This document shows positions 25,610 to 35,444 of a stretch of DNA of 42,791 nt, piece by piece. Numbering within the stretch: the first letter of the stretch is position 1; the number at the start of each line of letters is the position of its first letter. Under the pieces are notes generated by a model, which saw only the letters and a list, made by a program, of their open reading frames with translations, made no database searches and was not told the origin of the DNA. The DNA comes from Pseudomonadota bacterium (GTDB lineage: Bacteria > Myxococcota_A > Polyangia > Polyangiales > JAFGIB01), in contig JADGRE010000023.1 in the NCBI GenBank assembly GCA_017881185.1, forward strand, positions 1 to 42,791, given 5' to 3'. The position numbers and the translations under genes are program-made.

Positions 25610-26995
25610 CTACAGCAGCATCTGGCGGATGTCGCTGAGGATCTCGCGCAGGCGCGTGGTGAAGCGCGCGGCATCGGCGCCATCGACGACTCGGTGGTCG
25701 TAGGACAGCGACAGCGGGCACATCAGCCGCGGCACGAACGCCCCAGCTTGATACACGGGCTTCCAGGCAGCGCGGGACACGCCCAGCACGGCGACCTCGG
25801 GCGGATTGATGATCGGGGTGAACGCGGTGCCACCGATGCCACCGAGGCTCGAGATGGTCATGGAGGCACCCTGCAAGTCGGCGGGGCCCAGGCGCCGGCC
25901 GCGCGCGCGTTCACTGATCTCGGCCAACTCCTTGGCCAGCTCTGAGAGGCCCTTGATGTCGACGTCGCGAATCACCGGAACCATCAGGCCGTTGGGGGTG
26001 TCGACGGCGACTCCGATGTGGAAGTAGCGCTTGAGGATCAAGTTCTCGCCGCTCTTGTCGAGCGACGAGTTGAAGCGCGGCATCGCCTTGAGCGCCACGA
26101 CCAGCGCCTTCATGAAGAAGGTCACGAGCGTGAGCTTGGAGCTCGGGTCGTCGCCGCGCAGCTTCTTGCGGAAGTCCTCGAGCTCGGTGATGTCGGCCTC
26201 GTCGAACTGCGTGACGTGCGGAATGGTGATCCACGAGCGGTGCAGGTTCTTGCCGGACACGCGCTGAATCTTGGTGAGCGGCTGAACCGAGATCTCGCCG
26301 AACTGCGTGAAGTCGATCTCGGGTGCTTCCGGCAAGGCGAACGCGCCGCCGCTGCCAGCGGCTTTGCCCGCGACGCTCAGCGCATGCTTCACGAAGCCCT
26401 GCACGTCTTGCTTGGTGATGCGCCCACGCTCGCCGCTGCCGGGCACCTGTGCCAAGTCCACGCCGAGCTCACGCGCCACGGCCCGCACGGCCGGGCTCGC
26501 ATACGGCAGCGAGCGCTCGATCTTAGCCGACATGCTGACTGTGACCGGAGGTGCAGGCGGAATGGTGCGGGACTGACCGCGCTCGGCTCCGGGCGGCCGC
26601 GGCAACGCGGGCACCACCAGGTCGTCTGCAGCTGATGGCGGCACGGACGGCGCGGCGGGCACAGCGGCGGGCACAGCAACCGGCGCTGCGGCGGGCACAG
26701 CAACCGGCGCTGCGGCGGACGGCTGCACGGCGGGAGCGTTCACGACCGGCGTGCCGTCGTCGGTATCGAGAACCAGAATCTCCGAGCCCTCTGAGACCTT
26801 GTCGCCCACCGCCACCGAGAGCTTGCGCACCACGCCGGCGCGCGGCGATGGGATCTCCATCGACGCCTTGTCGCTCTCCAGCACGATCAGCGCTTGCTCG
26901 CGCTCCACGCGCGCACCCGCTTGCACCAGCACCTCGACCACGTCCACATCGTGGGCGTCGCCGATGTTCGGTACTTTGATGGGTTGGTCGGCCAT
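25610..26995 (-). CDS. aceF: Pyruvate dehydrogenase E2, dihydrolipoamide acetyltransferase
   Basis: 461 aa. A single lipoyl domain (1-75) carries the lipoylated Lys43 in SDKASMEIP. An Ala/Pro-Val linker with a 24-bp DNA repeat comes next, then the small E1/E3-binding domain (SPAVRAVARELGVDLAQV, GERGRITKQDV), another linker, and the catalytic acetyltransferase domain with His434 and Asp438 in DHRVVDGADAARF. It passes acetyl groups from E1 to CoA and forms the core of the complex. Having one lipoyl domain contrasts with three in E. coli. aceE ends 21 bp upstream in the same operon. The E3 gene (lpd) is not in the window and may be shared with other complexes. Confidence 0.96.
   Translation of the reverse strand: MADQPIKVPNIGDAHDVDVVEVLVQAGARVEREQALIVLESDKASMEIPSPRAGVVRKLSVAVGDKVSEGSEILVLDTDDGTPVVNAPAVQPSAAAPVAVPAAAPVAVPAAVPAAPSVPPSAADDLVVPALPRPPGAERGQSRTIPPAPPVTVSMSAKIERSLPYASPAVRAVARELGVDLAQVPGSGERGRITKQDVQGFVKHALSVAGKAAGSGGAFALPEAPEIDFTQFGEISVQPLTKIQRVSGKNLHRSWITIPHVTQFDEADITELEDFRKKLRGDDPSSKLTLVTFFMKALVVALKAMPRFNSSLDKSGENLILKRYFHIGVAVDTPNGLMVPVIRDVDIKGLSELAKELAEISERARGRRLGPADLQGASMTISSLGGIGGTAFTPIINPPEVAVLGVSRAAWKPVYQAGAFVPRLMCPLSLSYDHRVVDGADAARFTTRLREILSDIRQMLL
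26664..26711 (-). repeat. Two 24-bp tandem repeats in the aceF linker
   Basis: Two identical 24-bp units occupy 26664-26687 and 26688-26711, flanked by a half unit at 26652-26663 and a partial unit after 26711. In frame they encode an eight-residue PAAAPVAV-type unit of the flexible linker between the lipoyl and E1/E3-binding domains. Copy number may vary between strains without breaking the frame. Confidence 0.8.
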
Positions 26996-27016
26996 GAGCG
27001 TGGATCGCGCTTCGGA

Positions 27017-29674
27017 TCAAACGGTGGCGGGGTGCGGCTTGTTCGGATCGAGACCGAAAGCTTTGATCGCCGCTTCGAGCTGGGCCTTGGGCACGCTGCC
27101 CTCGTCGCACAGCGCACGCAGTGCTGCGACCACCACATGTTGACGATCGACCTCGAAGAAGCTGCGCAAGCCCTCGCGCGTGTCGCTGCGGCCGAAGCCG
27201 TCGGTGCCCAGCGTGAGGTAGTTGCGCGGTACGAACGGGCGGATCTGCTCGGCGTACATCTTCACGTAGTCCGTCGCGGCGACCACGGGGCCAGCGTGCC
27301 CGGCGAGGCACTGCTCCACGTATGTGGCTTCGGCCGCCGCGTTGGGATCGAGCAGCTGCTTGCGACGGCAGGCGTCTCCTTGACGTCGCAGCTCGGTGAA
27401 GCTGGTCACGCTCCACACGTCGGCCTGCACGCCATAGTCCTTGCGCAACAACTCCGCGGCTTCGAGCACTTCGCGCAGGATGGTGCCGCTGCCGAGCAGC
27501 TGCACACGCGGGCTGCTACCCGCCGCTCCGGGCTGCAGCAGGTACATGCCCTGTATGATGCCTGCCTCCACGCCTGGCGGCAGCGCCGGCATCGTGTACG
27601 GCTCGTTCATCACCGTCACGTAGTAGAAGATGGCTTCGTCCTGTGCGTACATCCGGCGCAGACCATCTTGCACGATGACAGCGAGCTCGTACGCGTAGGT
27701 CGGGTCGTAGGCGCGGCACGTGGGGACGGTGCTCGCCAACACGTGGCTGTGGCCATCGAGGTGCTGCAAGCCCTCGCCTGCCAGCGTGGTGCGGCCGGCA
27801 GTAGCGCCGATCAGAAAGCCACGTGCGCGGCTGTCGGCAGCGGCCCAGATGAAGTCACCCACGCGCTGGAAGCCGAACATCGAATAGAACGCGTAGAACG
27901 GCACCATGTGCACGCCGTAGTTCGCGTACGCCGCACCCGCCGCGATGAACGACGCCATCGCGCCCGCTTCGCAGATGCCCTCTTCGAGGATCTGCCCTTG
28001 CTTGTCCTCGCGGTAGTACATCACCTCGTCGGAGTCGACCGGCTCGTAGAGCTGCCCCTGCGACGCGTAGATGCCCAGCTGACGGAACAAGCCCTCCATG
28101 CCGAAGGTGCGCGCTTCGTCCGGGATGATCGGCACCACGTGCTTGCCGAATTCCTTGTCGCGCGTGAGGGCGGTCAAGATCCGGACGTACGCCATGGTGG
28201 TGGAGATCTCGCGGTCGCCCGTGCTCTTGAGCAACGCGTCGAACGCCGACAACGGCGGCACCTCGAGCGCGGGCGCACGCTCGCGCCGTTCAGGCACCGC
28301 GCCGCCGAGCGCCTGCCGGCGTTGCCGCAGGTACTGCATCTCGCGGCTGTTCTCTTCCGGCTTGTAGAACGGCGTCTCGGCGATCTGCTCGTCACTGATG
28401 GGTACGCGATAGCGATCGCGGAAGGCCTTGATGGCGCCCGCGCCAAGCTTCTTCAGCTGGTGCGTGGGGTTCTTGCCCTCGCCTTCTTCGCCCGTGCCAT
28501 AGCCCTTCACGGTCTTGGCGAGGATGCAGGTGGGGAAGCCCTCGGTGTGCACGGCCGCGTGGTACGCCGCGTACACTTTCTGGGGATCGTGACCGCCACG
28601 GTTGAGCCGCTTGATGTCGGCGTCGGTCAGGTTCGCCACCATGCGCAGCAGCTCCGGGTAGCGCCCGAAGAAGTGCTCGCGCGTCCAGGCACCGTCGCGC
28701 GCCGCGTAGTTCTGAAAGTCGCCGTCGACCACTTCCTCGGCGCGCTTGAGCAGCACGCCGTTCTTGTCCTTGGCGAACAGGTGGTCCCAGCCGTCGCCCC
28801 AGATCACCTTGAAGACCTTCCAGCCGGCACCGCGGAACACGCCCTCGAGCTCCTGGATGATCTTGCCGTTACCGCGCACCGGCCCGTCGAGCCGCTGCAA
28901 GTTGCAGTTGATCACGAAGGTGAGGTTGTCGAGCTTCTCGCGCGCCGCGAGCGAGATGGCGCCCAGCGACTCGGGTTCGTCCATTTCGCCGTCACCCAGA
29001 AACGCCCAGACCCTGGCCTTGCTCGCCGGGATGAGGCCGCGGTTCTGCAGGTAGCGCATGAAGCGCGCTTGGTAGATGGCCATCATGGAGCCGAGGCCCA
29101 TCGACACCGTGGGGAACTGCCAGAACTTCGGCATCAGCCACGGGTGCGGGTACGAGGACAGCCCGTGCCCGCCGGTCTCCCGACGGAAGTTGTCGAGGTC
29201 GGCCTCGGTCAGCCGACCTTCGAGAAACGCCCGCGCGTAGACACCCGGCGACGAGTGACCCTGGAAGTACACGAGGTCGCCGCCGTCGGGGTGGTCGGCA
29301 CCCTTGAAGAAGTGGTTCCAGCCGACATCGTAGAGCGTCGCGCTCGACGCGAAGGTGGAGATGTGGCCGCCCAAACCAGGGAAGCGCGCGTTGGCACGCA
29401 CCACCATCGCGAGCGCATTCCAGCGCACGAAGGATCGCACGCGATACTCGAGCTCTTGATCGCCCGGATTGCGCGCCTCGTCGCTGCGATGGATCGTGTT
29501 GAGGTAGGCGGTGGTGGCCTTGAACGGCAAGTTGGCGCCGGCGCGGCGTGCCTTGTCGATCAGCGCTTCGATCAGGAAGTGGCCGCGCTCGACGCCCACG
29601 CGCTCGATGACCGCGTCGAGTGCGTCGAGCCATTCCTGGGTTTCGACCGAGTCGGTGTCTTGCTTCTGAGTCAT
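27017..29674 (-). CDS. aceE: Pyruvate dehydrogenase E1 (homodimeric type)
   Basis: 885 aa, the size of the E. coli-type single-chain E1. The thiamine-diphosphate motif begins at GDGE (227-230) and continues MDEPESLGAI and FVINCNLQRLDGPV, ending in the conserved Asn pair. GGHISTFASSATLYDVGWNHF is the usual substrate-channel region (given here in part), and HLDGHSHVLASTVP lies in the C-terminal half. It decarboxylates pyruvate and reductively acetylates the E2 lipoyl group. It is first of the aceE-aceF operon. The start at 29674 gives the standard N-terminus; no clear ribosome site. A long frame open on the opposite strand is a codon-bias artefact. Confidence 0.97.
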   Translation of the reverse strand: MTQKQDTDSVETQEWLDALDAVIERVGVERGHFLIEALIDKARRAGANLPFKATTAYLNTIHRSDEARNPGDQELEYRVRSFVRWNALAMVVRANARFPGLGGHISTFASSATLYDVGWNHFFKGADHPDGGDLVYFQGHSSPGVYARAFLEGRLTEADLDNFRRETGGHGLSSYPHPWLMPKFWQFPTVSMGLGSMMAIYQARFMRYLQNRGLIPASKARVWAFLGDGEMDEPESLGAISLAAREKLDNLTFVINCNLQRLDGPVRGNGKIIQELEGVFRGAGWKVFKVIWGDGWDHLFAKDKNGVLLKRAEEVVDGDFQNYAARDGAWTREHFFGRYPELLRMVANLTDADIKRLNRGGHDPQKVYAAYHAAVHTEGFPTCILAKTVKGYGTGEEGEGKNPTHQLKKLGAGAIKAFRDRYRVPISDEQIAETPFYKPEENSREMQYLRQRRQALGGAVPERRERAPALEVPPLSAFDALLKSTGDREISTTMAYVRILTALTRDKEFGKHVVPIIPDEARTFGMEGLFRQLGIYASQGQLYEPVDSDEVMYYREDKQGQILEEGICEAGAMASFIAAGAAYANYGVHMVPFYAFYSMFGFQRVGDFIWAAADSRARGFLIGATAGRTTLAGEGLQHLDGHSHVLASTVPTCRAYDPTYAYELAVIVQDGLRRMYAQDEAIFYYVTVMNEPYTMPALPPGVEAGIIQGMYLLQPGAAGSSPRVQLLGSGTILREVLEAAELLRKDYGVQADVWSVTSFTELRRQGDACRRKQLLDPNAAAEATYVEQCLAGHAGPVVAATDYVKMYAEQIRPFVPRNYLTLGTDGFGRSDTREGLRSFFEVDRQHVVVAALRALCDEGSVPKAQLEAAIKAFGLDPNKPHPATV

Positions 29675-29872
29675 GCGTGATCACTCACAGACAACGTGCG
29701 TCGTATCTGCATAGTAACGCCGGAGTATGCCCGACAGCACACTTTCCGCAGCGCGCCGCTGCCAACGTGCGCGCGCGTTTCAACCACCGAGGCGCGCACG
29801 GAGCGAGCGTCGGCAAGCGCCTGCTGCGGACTCGACTCGCGTCGATCGTTATACGAAATTACTCAATAAATA

Positions 29873-29889
29873 CAGTGTATTGCACACTG
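29873..29889. promoter_or_regulatory. Operator-like inverted repeat in the aceE-npdG region
   Basis: CAGTGT-ATTGC-ACACTG: perfect 6-bp arms with a 5-nt centre inside the AT-rich island. Geometry suits a dimeric transcription factor. It does not match the PdhR box (TTGGT-x3-ACCAA), so no regulator is proposed. Confidence 0.4.
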
Positions 29890-29902
29890 AATCTAGATTT
29901 GG

Positions 29903-29939
29903 AAAAGCACAAGCTCGAGACCTTCGAGCTTGTGCTTTT
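29903..29939. terminator. Strong bidirectional intrinsic terminator in the npdG leader
   Basis: AAAAGCACAAGCTCGA (29903-29918) and TCGAGCTTGTGCTTTT (29924-29939) are perfect 16-bp arms around GACCT, with A4 and T4 at the ends. It is the best-formed intrinsic terminator in the window. No gene ends here: aceE points away to the left and npdG starts 68 bp to the right. A transcript from the AT-rich island would therefore end before npdG, giving a short RNA or attenuation of npdG. Confidence 0.8.
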
Positions 29940-30007
29940 CGCGCCGCGGAGTCGATCGGCAGTGGTATGTGTAGTGACTGGCGGGGCGACCAGCTCGGGA
30001 GTCAACC

Positions 30008-30652
30008 ATGAAGATTGCGGTGGTCGGCGGGACGGGCAAAGAGGGGCGCGGCATGGCGCTGCGCTGGGCGAAGGCCGGGCACCAGGTCTACATCGGCTCG
30101 CGCGAAGCCGAGCGTGCGAGCGCCAAGGCGGTCGAGCTACGCGCCACCGGTGCCGGAGCCATCGAAGGTGGCGACAACGCCTGGGCAGTGCGCCAAGCCG
30201 AGCTCGTCGTGCTGAGCGTGCCGTATGCCGCACACGCGCAGACCGTCGAGAGTCTCAAAGCTGATCTCGCGAGCCGGATCATCATCGATATCACCGTGCC
30301 ACTCGTGCCACCGAACGTGCGCACCGTGCACTTGCCCAAAGGCCAAGCCGCTGCGCTCGAAGCACGTGCGATCCTGGGTCCGAGTGCGAAGGTCGTGGCG
30401 GCGCTGCAGCATGTGAGCTCCAGTCACCTTGGCGATCCGGACCACGCCATCGACTGCGACGTGCTCGCCTGCGGCGATGACGACGCCGCAGTCGAAGTGG
30501 CCCTGGGTGTCATCCGTGATCTGGGCGTGCGAGCGTTCCACGCGGGTCCGCTCGCCAACGCCGTCGCGCTCGAGTCCCTGACGCCGGTGCTCCTGCACCT
30601 GACCAAGAAGTACAAGGGCCAGGGCGTCGGCATCCGGCTCACCGGCGTGTGA
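30008..30652 (+). CDS. npdG: F420-dependent NADP oxidoreductase (NADPH:F420 reductase)
   Basis: 214 aa. The Rossmann motif [20 protein letters not shown] at the N-terminus is characteristic of NpdG/Fno, and SREAERA after strand 2 suits the NADP 2'-phosphate. Later blocks, DITVPLVPP and [11 protein letters not shown], form the F420-side pocket in Fno. The enzyme moves hydride between NADP(H) and coenzyme F420 in the cytoplasm, feeding F420H2-dependent enzymes. F420 biosynthesis genes lie 1.1 kb downstream, separated by one opposite-strand TPR gene. The ATG has GGGAG 8 nt upstream. A strong terminator in the leader suggests controlled read-through. Other NADP-binding oxidoreductases share the fold, but context makes NpdG convincing. 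Confidence 0.92.
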   Translation: MKIAVVGGTGKEGRGMALRWAKAGHQVYIGSREAERASAKAVELRATGAGAIEGGDNAWAVRQAELVVLSVPYAAHAQTVESLKADLASRIIIDITVPLVPPNVRTVHLPKGQAAALEARAILGPSAKVVAALQHVSSSHLGDPDHAIDCDVLACGDDDAAVEVALGVIRDLGVRAFHAGPLANAVALESLTPVLLHLTKKYKGQGVGIRLTGV

Positions 30653-30697
30653 GGCGGGCGGGCGCACAGGGCGCGGCCTGCAACGAGCGGAGCGCGA

Positions 30698-31645
30698 TCA
30701 GAAGGTCGTGCGCACCGAGCCGCCGCAGACGCCCGGCAGGCACATGAGCGACGCGGTGGTGGCCGGGGGCGGCGCACTGCTCTCGCCACCCTTGCCCATG
30801 TTCATGATGAACAGCACGGCACCCGTGCCTGCAGCCGCGAGTCCGCCGAAGAGCAGGATGTCGCTGACCAGCGCGAGCGACTTGCCGCTGCTCTGCAGGT
30901 CCGAGACCTTCTTCTGCTTGCTCGCGTAGTCCGCATCGCTCGGACTGCCGCAGTCCTGGTTCGGGCACAGCTTGGTGAGGTCACTCTTCTTGCCGCTCAC
31001 CATCACATCCACCACCAGCGAACCGACGATCATCGCGCCACCGGTGCCGATGAGCACGAGCGGCAAGACCTGGCTGCGCTTCTTCTCGGGTGCGGTGGCA
31101 GCCGTCGCGGCGGCCGGCGCAGCTTGGGCTTCCGGCTGTACGGCCGGCGCGGCAGTCGATTGCGCGGCGGCCTGGGCATCGGGTTGCGCAGCAGGCTGCA
31201 CGGCCGCGGGTCGCGAGGCCGTGCCATCCGCCAAGCTGCGCTCCAGCGCGGACAAGCGCGCTTCGAGCTGGCCGCGGTTCTCGACGTCCTTCTCGAGCGT
31301 CAGGTAGTTGCGCAGCGCGGTGGCCGCGTGCGGCGTGTCGTTCGCGTCGCGGTAGGCGAGGTAGATGTTGTACAGGAGCGCCGCTCGCTGCGAGATGCGG
31401 TATGCCTCCTCGAACTCGACTGCAGCTTGTGCGAAGTCGCCGTTGTCGTAGTGGGCGCGGCCGAGACGGAAGTGCGCGCGGGCTTTCTCCTCGTCGCCTG
31501 GAGCCGGCGCAGCAGTCGGCGCCGAAGCGGCCTCTTGCGCACGTGCGACGCTGGGTCGCGCCAGTGGTGAAAGCAGCGCGCAGCCGAGTGCAGTCAACAA
31601 GCCAAGAGCCGCGTGGGCACGCCAACGCGGATTGCGGATCGCCAT
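30698..31645 (-). CDS. TPR-containing exported/membrane protein of unknown function
   Basis: 315 aa with GGAGG about 7 nt before the ATG at 31645. Signal peptide ([21 protein letters not shown]) then a tetratricopeptide-like helical region (about 50-125: [40 protein letters not shown]). An Ala/Gln/Pro linker leads to a hydrophobic helix ([20 protein letters not shown]), a polar loop with a CPNQDCG motif, a second hydrophobic helix ([20 protein letters not shown]) and a Cys-containing tail. This layout is common in myxobacterial genomes, usually without known function. It is oriented against the F420 genes and converges with npdG across 45 bp, so it is probably an unrelated insertion in the cluster. 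Confidence 0.85.
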   Translation of the reverse strand: MAIRNPRWRAHAALGLLTALGCALLSPLARPSVARAQEAASAPTAAPAPGDEEKARAHFRLGRAHYDNGDFAQAAVEFEEAYRISQRAALLYNIYLAYRDANDTPHAATALRNYLTLEKDVENRGQLEARLSALERSLADGTASRPAAVQPAAQPDAQAAAQSTAAPAVQPEAQAAPAAATAATAPEKKRSQVLPLVLIGTGGAMIVGSLVVDVMVSGKKSDLTKLCPNQDCGSPSDADYASKQKKVSDLQSSGKSLALVSDILLFGGLAAAGTGAVLFIMNMGKGGESSAPPPATTASLMCLPGVCGGSVRTTF

Positions 31646-31775
31646 GAGGCCTCCAAGGGGTGCACCGAAGCTCGATGCTGCTGCCTATTACAACGCATGC
31701 GCCGGCACGCCGCAACGGGCGCGTTGCCTTGCGCCGCAGGTTCCGGCGCGCAACCATCGGAACCATGGTGAGCCA

Positions 31776-32600
31776 ATGAATGGTGAGGTGGCACAGACGC
31801 AGTCGCACGCGGCGGTCAGCTGCGCGGGCAGCTTGTCGCTCACCGCCGTCAGCGCCCTGCCCCGTGTGGAACCGGGCGACGACCTCGGCGCGCTGCTCGC
31901 AGCCGCACTGCGAACCCAAGGCCTCACGCTCGCGGAGCACGACGTTCTGGTGGTCACTTCCAAGGTGGTTTCCAAAGCGGAGGACCGCTACGTGGATCTC
32001 GCAAGCGTAACGCCATCGCGGCAAGCCATCGCGCTGGCGCAAGAGACCGGCAAGGACCCGCGGCTAGTGGAAGTCATCTTGTGGGAAAGCGAGCAGGTGT
32101 CCCGCAAGGCCGCCGACGTGCTCATCGTGCGCCACCGCGGTGGCCACGTGAGTGCCAACGCAGGCATCGACCAGAGCAACGCGCGACCCAAACGCGCGAC
32201 AGCTGGAACGGGACCGTGGATCCTGCGCTTGCCAGCCGACCCGGACGCCTCCGCACGCAAGTTGCGCGACCAACTGCAGGCAGCCTTCGGTGCGCGCGTC
32301 GGCGTCGTGATCAGCGATTCGTTCGGGCGGCCGTTTCGCGCTGGAACCGTGGGGCAAGCGATTGGGCTTGCGGGCTTTCCGGCGCTCTTCGACCAGCGCG
32401 GTCGCCGTGACCTCGACGGACGCATACTCGAGGCGACGATCACCGCGCCGGCCGATCAGCTCGCAGCGGTTTGCGATCTGGTGGCCGGGCAGGCCGACGA
32501 AGGCCGAGCCGCCGTGCACGTACGCGGGCTACGCTTTGCAACGCAGGATGTCGCGGCAGGCAACGTGTGCAGACCCGTGAAGGGGGATTTGTACCTATGA
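31776..32600 (+). CDS. cofE: Coenzyme F420-0:L-glutamate ligase
   Basis: 274 aa from the ATG at 31776; the open frame extends further upstream but without conserved sequence or ribosome site. CofE adds glutamates to F420-0 with GTP. Family blocks seen: [14 protein letters not shown] (as [14 protein letters not shown]), the metal/GTP region [34 protein letters not shown] and the C-terminal [13 protein letters not shown]-type end. Length is that of stand-alone archaeal CofE: there is no C-terminal nitroreductase domain as in actinobacterial FbiB. cofD starts 10 bp after the stop, and cofC overlaps cofD, so the three form an operon. Confidence 0.95.
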   Translation: MNGEVAQTQSHAAVSCAGSLSLTAVSALPRVEPGDDLGALLAAALRTQGLTLAEHDVLVVTSKVVSKAEDRYVDLASVTPSRQAIALAQETGKDPRLVEVILWESEQVSRKAADVLIVRHRGGHVSANAGIDQSNARPKRATAGTGPWILRLPADPDASARKLRDQLQAAFGARVGVVISDSFGRPFRAGTVGQAIGLAGFPALFDQRGRRDLDGRILEATITAPADQLAAVCDLVAGQADEGRAAVHVRGLRFATQDVAAGNVCRPVKGDLYL

Positions 32601-32610
32601 GCGTGTACCC

Positions 32611-33536
<926 letters not shown>

Positions 33537-33540
<4 letters not shown>

Positions 33541-34151
33541 GCGGCGACCCGCAACCCGCTGCCTGGGCGGTGGTGCCCGTGAAGAGCTTCGCGCGCGGCA
33601 AGTCGCGCCTGCAAAACACGCTTGATGCGCACAGCCGTGCGGCGCTCGCGCGTACGATGTTCGAGCACGTGGTCGACGTGTTGCTACGCACACCGGAGCT
33701 GGCCGGGGTGCTCGTGGCGACCGATGGCGACGAAGTGATCGAGCTCAGCCAGCGCTTGGGTGCACGCGTGCTGCGCGACAGCCGACACGAGCCCCGTTCG
33801 CTCGGACGCGTGGTCGACGCGGCGCTCGACAACTTGCACTCGCAGGGCGCGGCGCTGGCGCTGGTGGTGATGGCCGACCTGCCGCGCATCCAGACAGCGG
33901 ATGTGCAGTTGCTGCTGTCGGCAGCGACCGACGCCGACCTCGTGCTGGCCGCCGATCAGACGGGGCGCTGCACCAATGCACTGGTCGTGCAGCTGCAGCA
34001 TCAGCATCCGACGAGCTTCGGGCACCCGGACAGCTTCGCCGAACACCAGCGCCGCGCGCAGGCGCTGGGGCTGCGCGTGCAGGTGGTGCACAACGCTCGA
34101 CTGGCCTTCGACGTAGACACGCCGGCGGAGCTGGAGAACGCGCCAGAATGA
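33537..34151 (+). CDS. cofC: F420 side-chain guanylyltransferase (CofC/FbiD family)
   Basis: 204 aa from an ATG that overlaps the cofD stop. The nucleotidyltransferase start [15 protein letters not shown] and the metal-binding block [14 protein letters not shown] are characteristic of CofC/FbiD; further on, [10 protein letters not shown] and [10 protein letters not shown] complete the family pattern. CofC activates 2-phospholactate, PEP or 3-phosphoglycerate with GTP, depending on species, which determines the chemistry of the F420 tail. I cannot decide the substrate by eye. It converges with cofH, 15 bp away. Confidence 0.92.
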
Positions 34152-34166
34152 GCTGCGCAACGCGCC

Positions 34167-35444
34167 TCAGCTGCTGGCCGCGCTCTCGATACGCGCCGCG
34201 TTCTGCCGCGCCTTGCGCGTGAGCTGCGCGTAGCTGCCGAACACGGTCTCGGGGTCTTGCACGCGATCGAGCGGATGCTCCGGATCGGTCGCGGGATCGC
34301 TGCCGAAGCTGCGCACGACCTCGTAGCGCGTGTTGCGCTCCACCGGCACCCGACCCGCGTCACGGATCACGCGGCGCAATTCCGCGGGCCGCATCAGCTG
34401 GCCATGCTGCGCGCCCGCGGAGGTGGAGATGCTCTCGTTCATCAGCGTGCCGCCGAGATCGTTGGCGCCACAGTCGAGCAGCCATTGCGCCTGACGCACG
34501 CCCTCTTTCACCCAAGAGGTCTGAACGTTCTTGAACGAGGCGCCGAGCATCAGTCGACTGAGTGCGATGAGACGCATGACGTCGTTGCCCGTGGGCCCAG
34601 GGCGCACGTCGGGAAGCATTTGCTTCATGTGCAGCGGGGCCTCGCTGTGCACGAACGACAGTGGGACGAACTCGCTGAAGCCACCAGTCTCGGCCTGCAT
34701 GGAGCGCAGCAGATCCAGGTGACGCATGCGTTGCTCGTGGCTCTCGATGTGGCCGTACATGAGCGTGGCGGTGGTGGGAATGCCGAGCGCATGCGCGCTG
34801 CTGATGACCTCGATCCACTCGCGGCTCGTGATGCGGCCGCCCGCCAGACGCTTGCGCACGGCGTCGTCCAGGATCTCGGCGGAGGTACCCGGTAGCGAGC
34901 CTATGCCCGCGGCCTTCAACTCTTGCAGGTACGCGCGCACCGGCAGGCCCATGAGCTCGGCGCCGTACTTCACCTCTTCGGGCGAGAAGGCGTGCACGTG
35001 CAACGCAGGCGCCGCAGCCTTCACCGCGCGCAACAGATCGAGGTACAGCGTGGGCTGCGCGCGCGGCGGCAAGCCCGCTTGAATGCACACTTCGGTGGCG
35101 CCCATGGCCTCGGCTTGCAGTGCACGACGCACGATCTCCTCGGTGTCGAGGTAGTAGCCTTCCTCGGAGCGCGTGGTGCGCGAGAACGCGCAGAACTTGC
35201 AGGCCTTCACGCACAGGTTGGTGAAGTTGATGTTGCGATTGACCACGTAGGCGACCACGTCACCGGCCTGCTGCTTGCGCAGCAGGTCGGCCGTGGCGAG
35301 CAACGCGCGCAGATCGGCGCCGTTCACCTCGCACAACGCGACAGCGTCCGCGACCGACAGTTGAGCACCCTGCAAGCACGCCTCGAGAATGCGGCGCACC
35401 TCACGATTCACGCTCTGCAAGCTTTGCTCGATGGACACGCTCAT
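34167..35444 (-). CDS. cofH: FO synthase subunit 2 (radical SAM)
   Basis: 425 aa radical-SAM enzyme. The [4Fe-4S] motif C-x3-C-x2-C is at Cys78, Cys82 and Cys85 in NLCVKACKFCAF. Other CofH signatures: YVVNRNINFTN before the cluster, EVCIQAGLPP, HVHAFSPEEV, PGTSAEILDD, MYGHIESHEQR and NDLGGTLMNESIS. CofH couples tyrosine-derived radical chemistry to 5-amino-6-ribitylaminouracil as the first half of FO formation. Menaquinone-pathway MqnC/MqnE relatives are alike, but these motifs and the adjacent cofG favour CofH. Its ATG overlaps the cofG TGA by 4 bp, so the two subunits are translationally coupled. Confidence 0.95.
   Translation of the reverse strand: MSVSIEQSLQSVNREVRRILEACLQGAQLSVADAVALCEVNGADLRALLATADLLRKQQAGDVVAYVVNRNINFTNLCVKACKFCAFSRTTRSEEGYYLDTEEIVRRALQAEAMGATEVCIQAGLPPRAQPTLYLDLLRAVKAAAPALHVHAFSPEEVKYGAELMGLPVRAYLQELKAAGIGSLPGTSAEILDDAVRKRLAGGRITSREWIEVISSAHALGIPTTATLMYGHIESHEQRMRHLDLLRSMQAETGGFSEFVPLSFVHSEAPLHMKQMLPDVRPGPTGNDVMRLIALSRLMLGASFKNVQTSWVKEGVRQAQWLLDCGANDLGGTLMNESISTSAGAQHGQLMRPAELRRVIRDAGRVPVERNTRYEVVRSFGSDPATDPEHPLDRVQDPETVFGSYAQLTRKARQNAARIESAASS

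Larger units (their letters stand above)
29675..30007. other. 333-bp divergent region between aceE and npdG, with an AT-rich island
   Basis: The aceE promoter must be here, reading leftward, and the npdG leader reading rightward. 29848-29902 is far richer in A/T than the rest of the window and contains the 17-bp inverted repeat at 29873-29889. A strong terminator follows at 29903-29939. TATAAC on minus (around 29848-29853) and TACAGT on plus are -10 candidates, but neither has a convincing -35. I see no protein gene. Confidence 0.5.

Noticed and set aside
26894-29680. Very long open reading frame (928 codons) on the plus strand opposite aceE and the end of aceF
   Set aside because: It is antisense to aceE, which has every E1 motif. 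The translation is His/Arg/Val-rich with no family pattern, as expected from mirrored high-GC codon bias.
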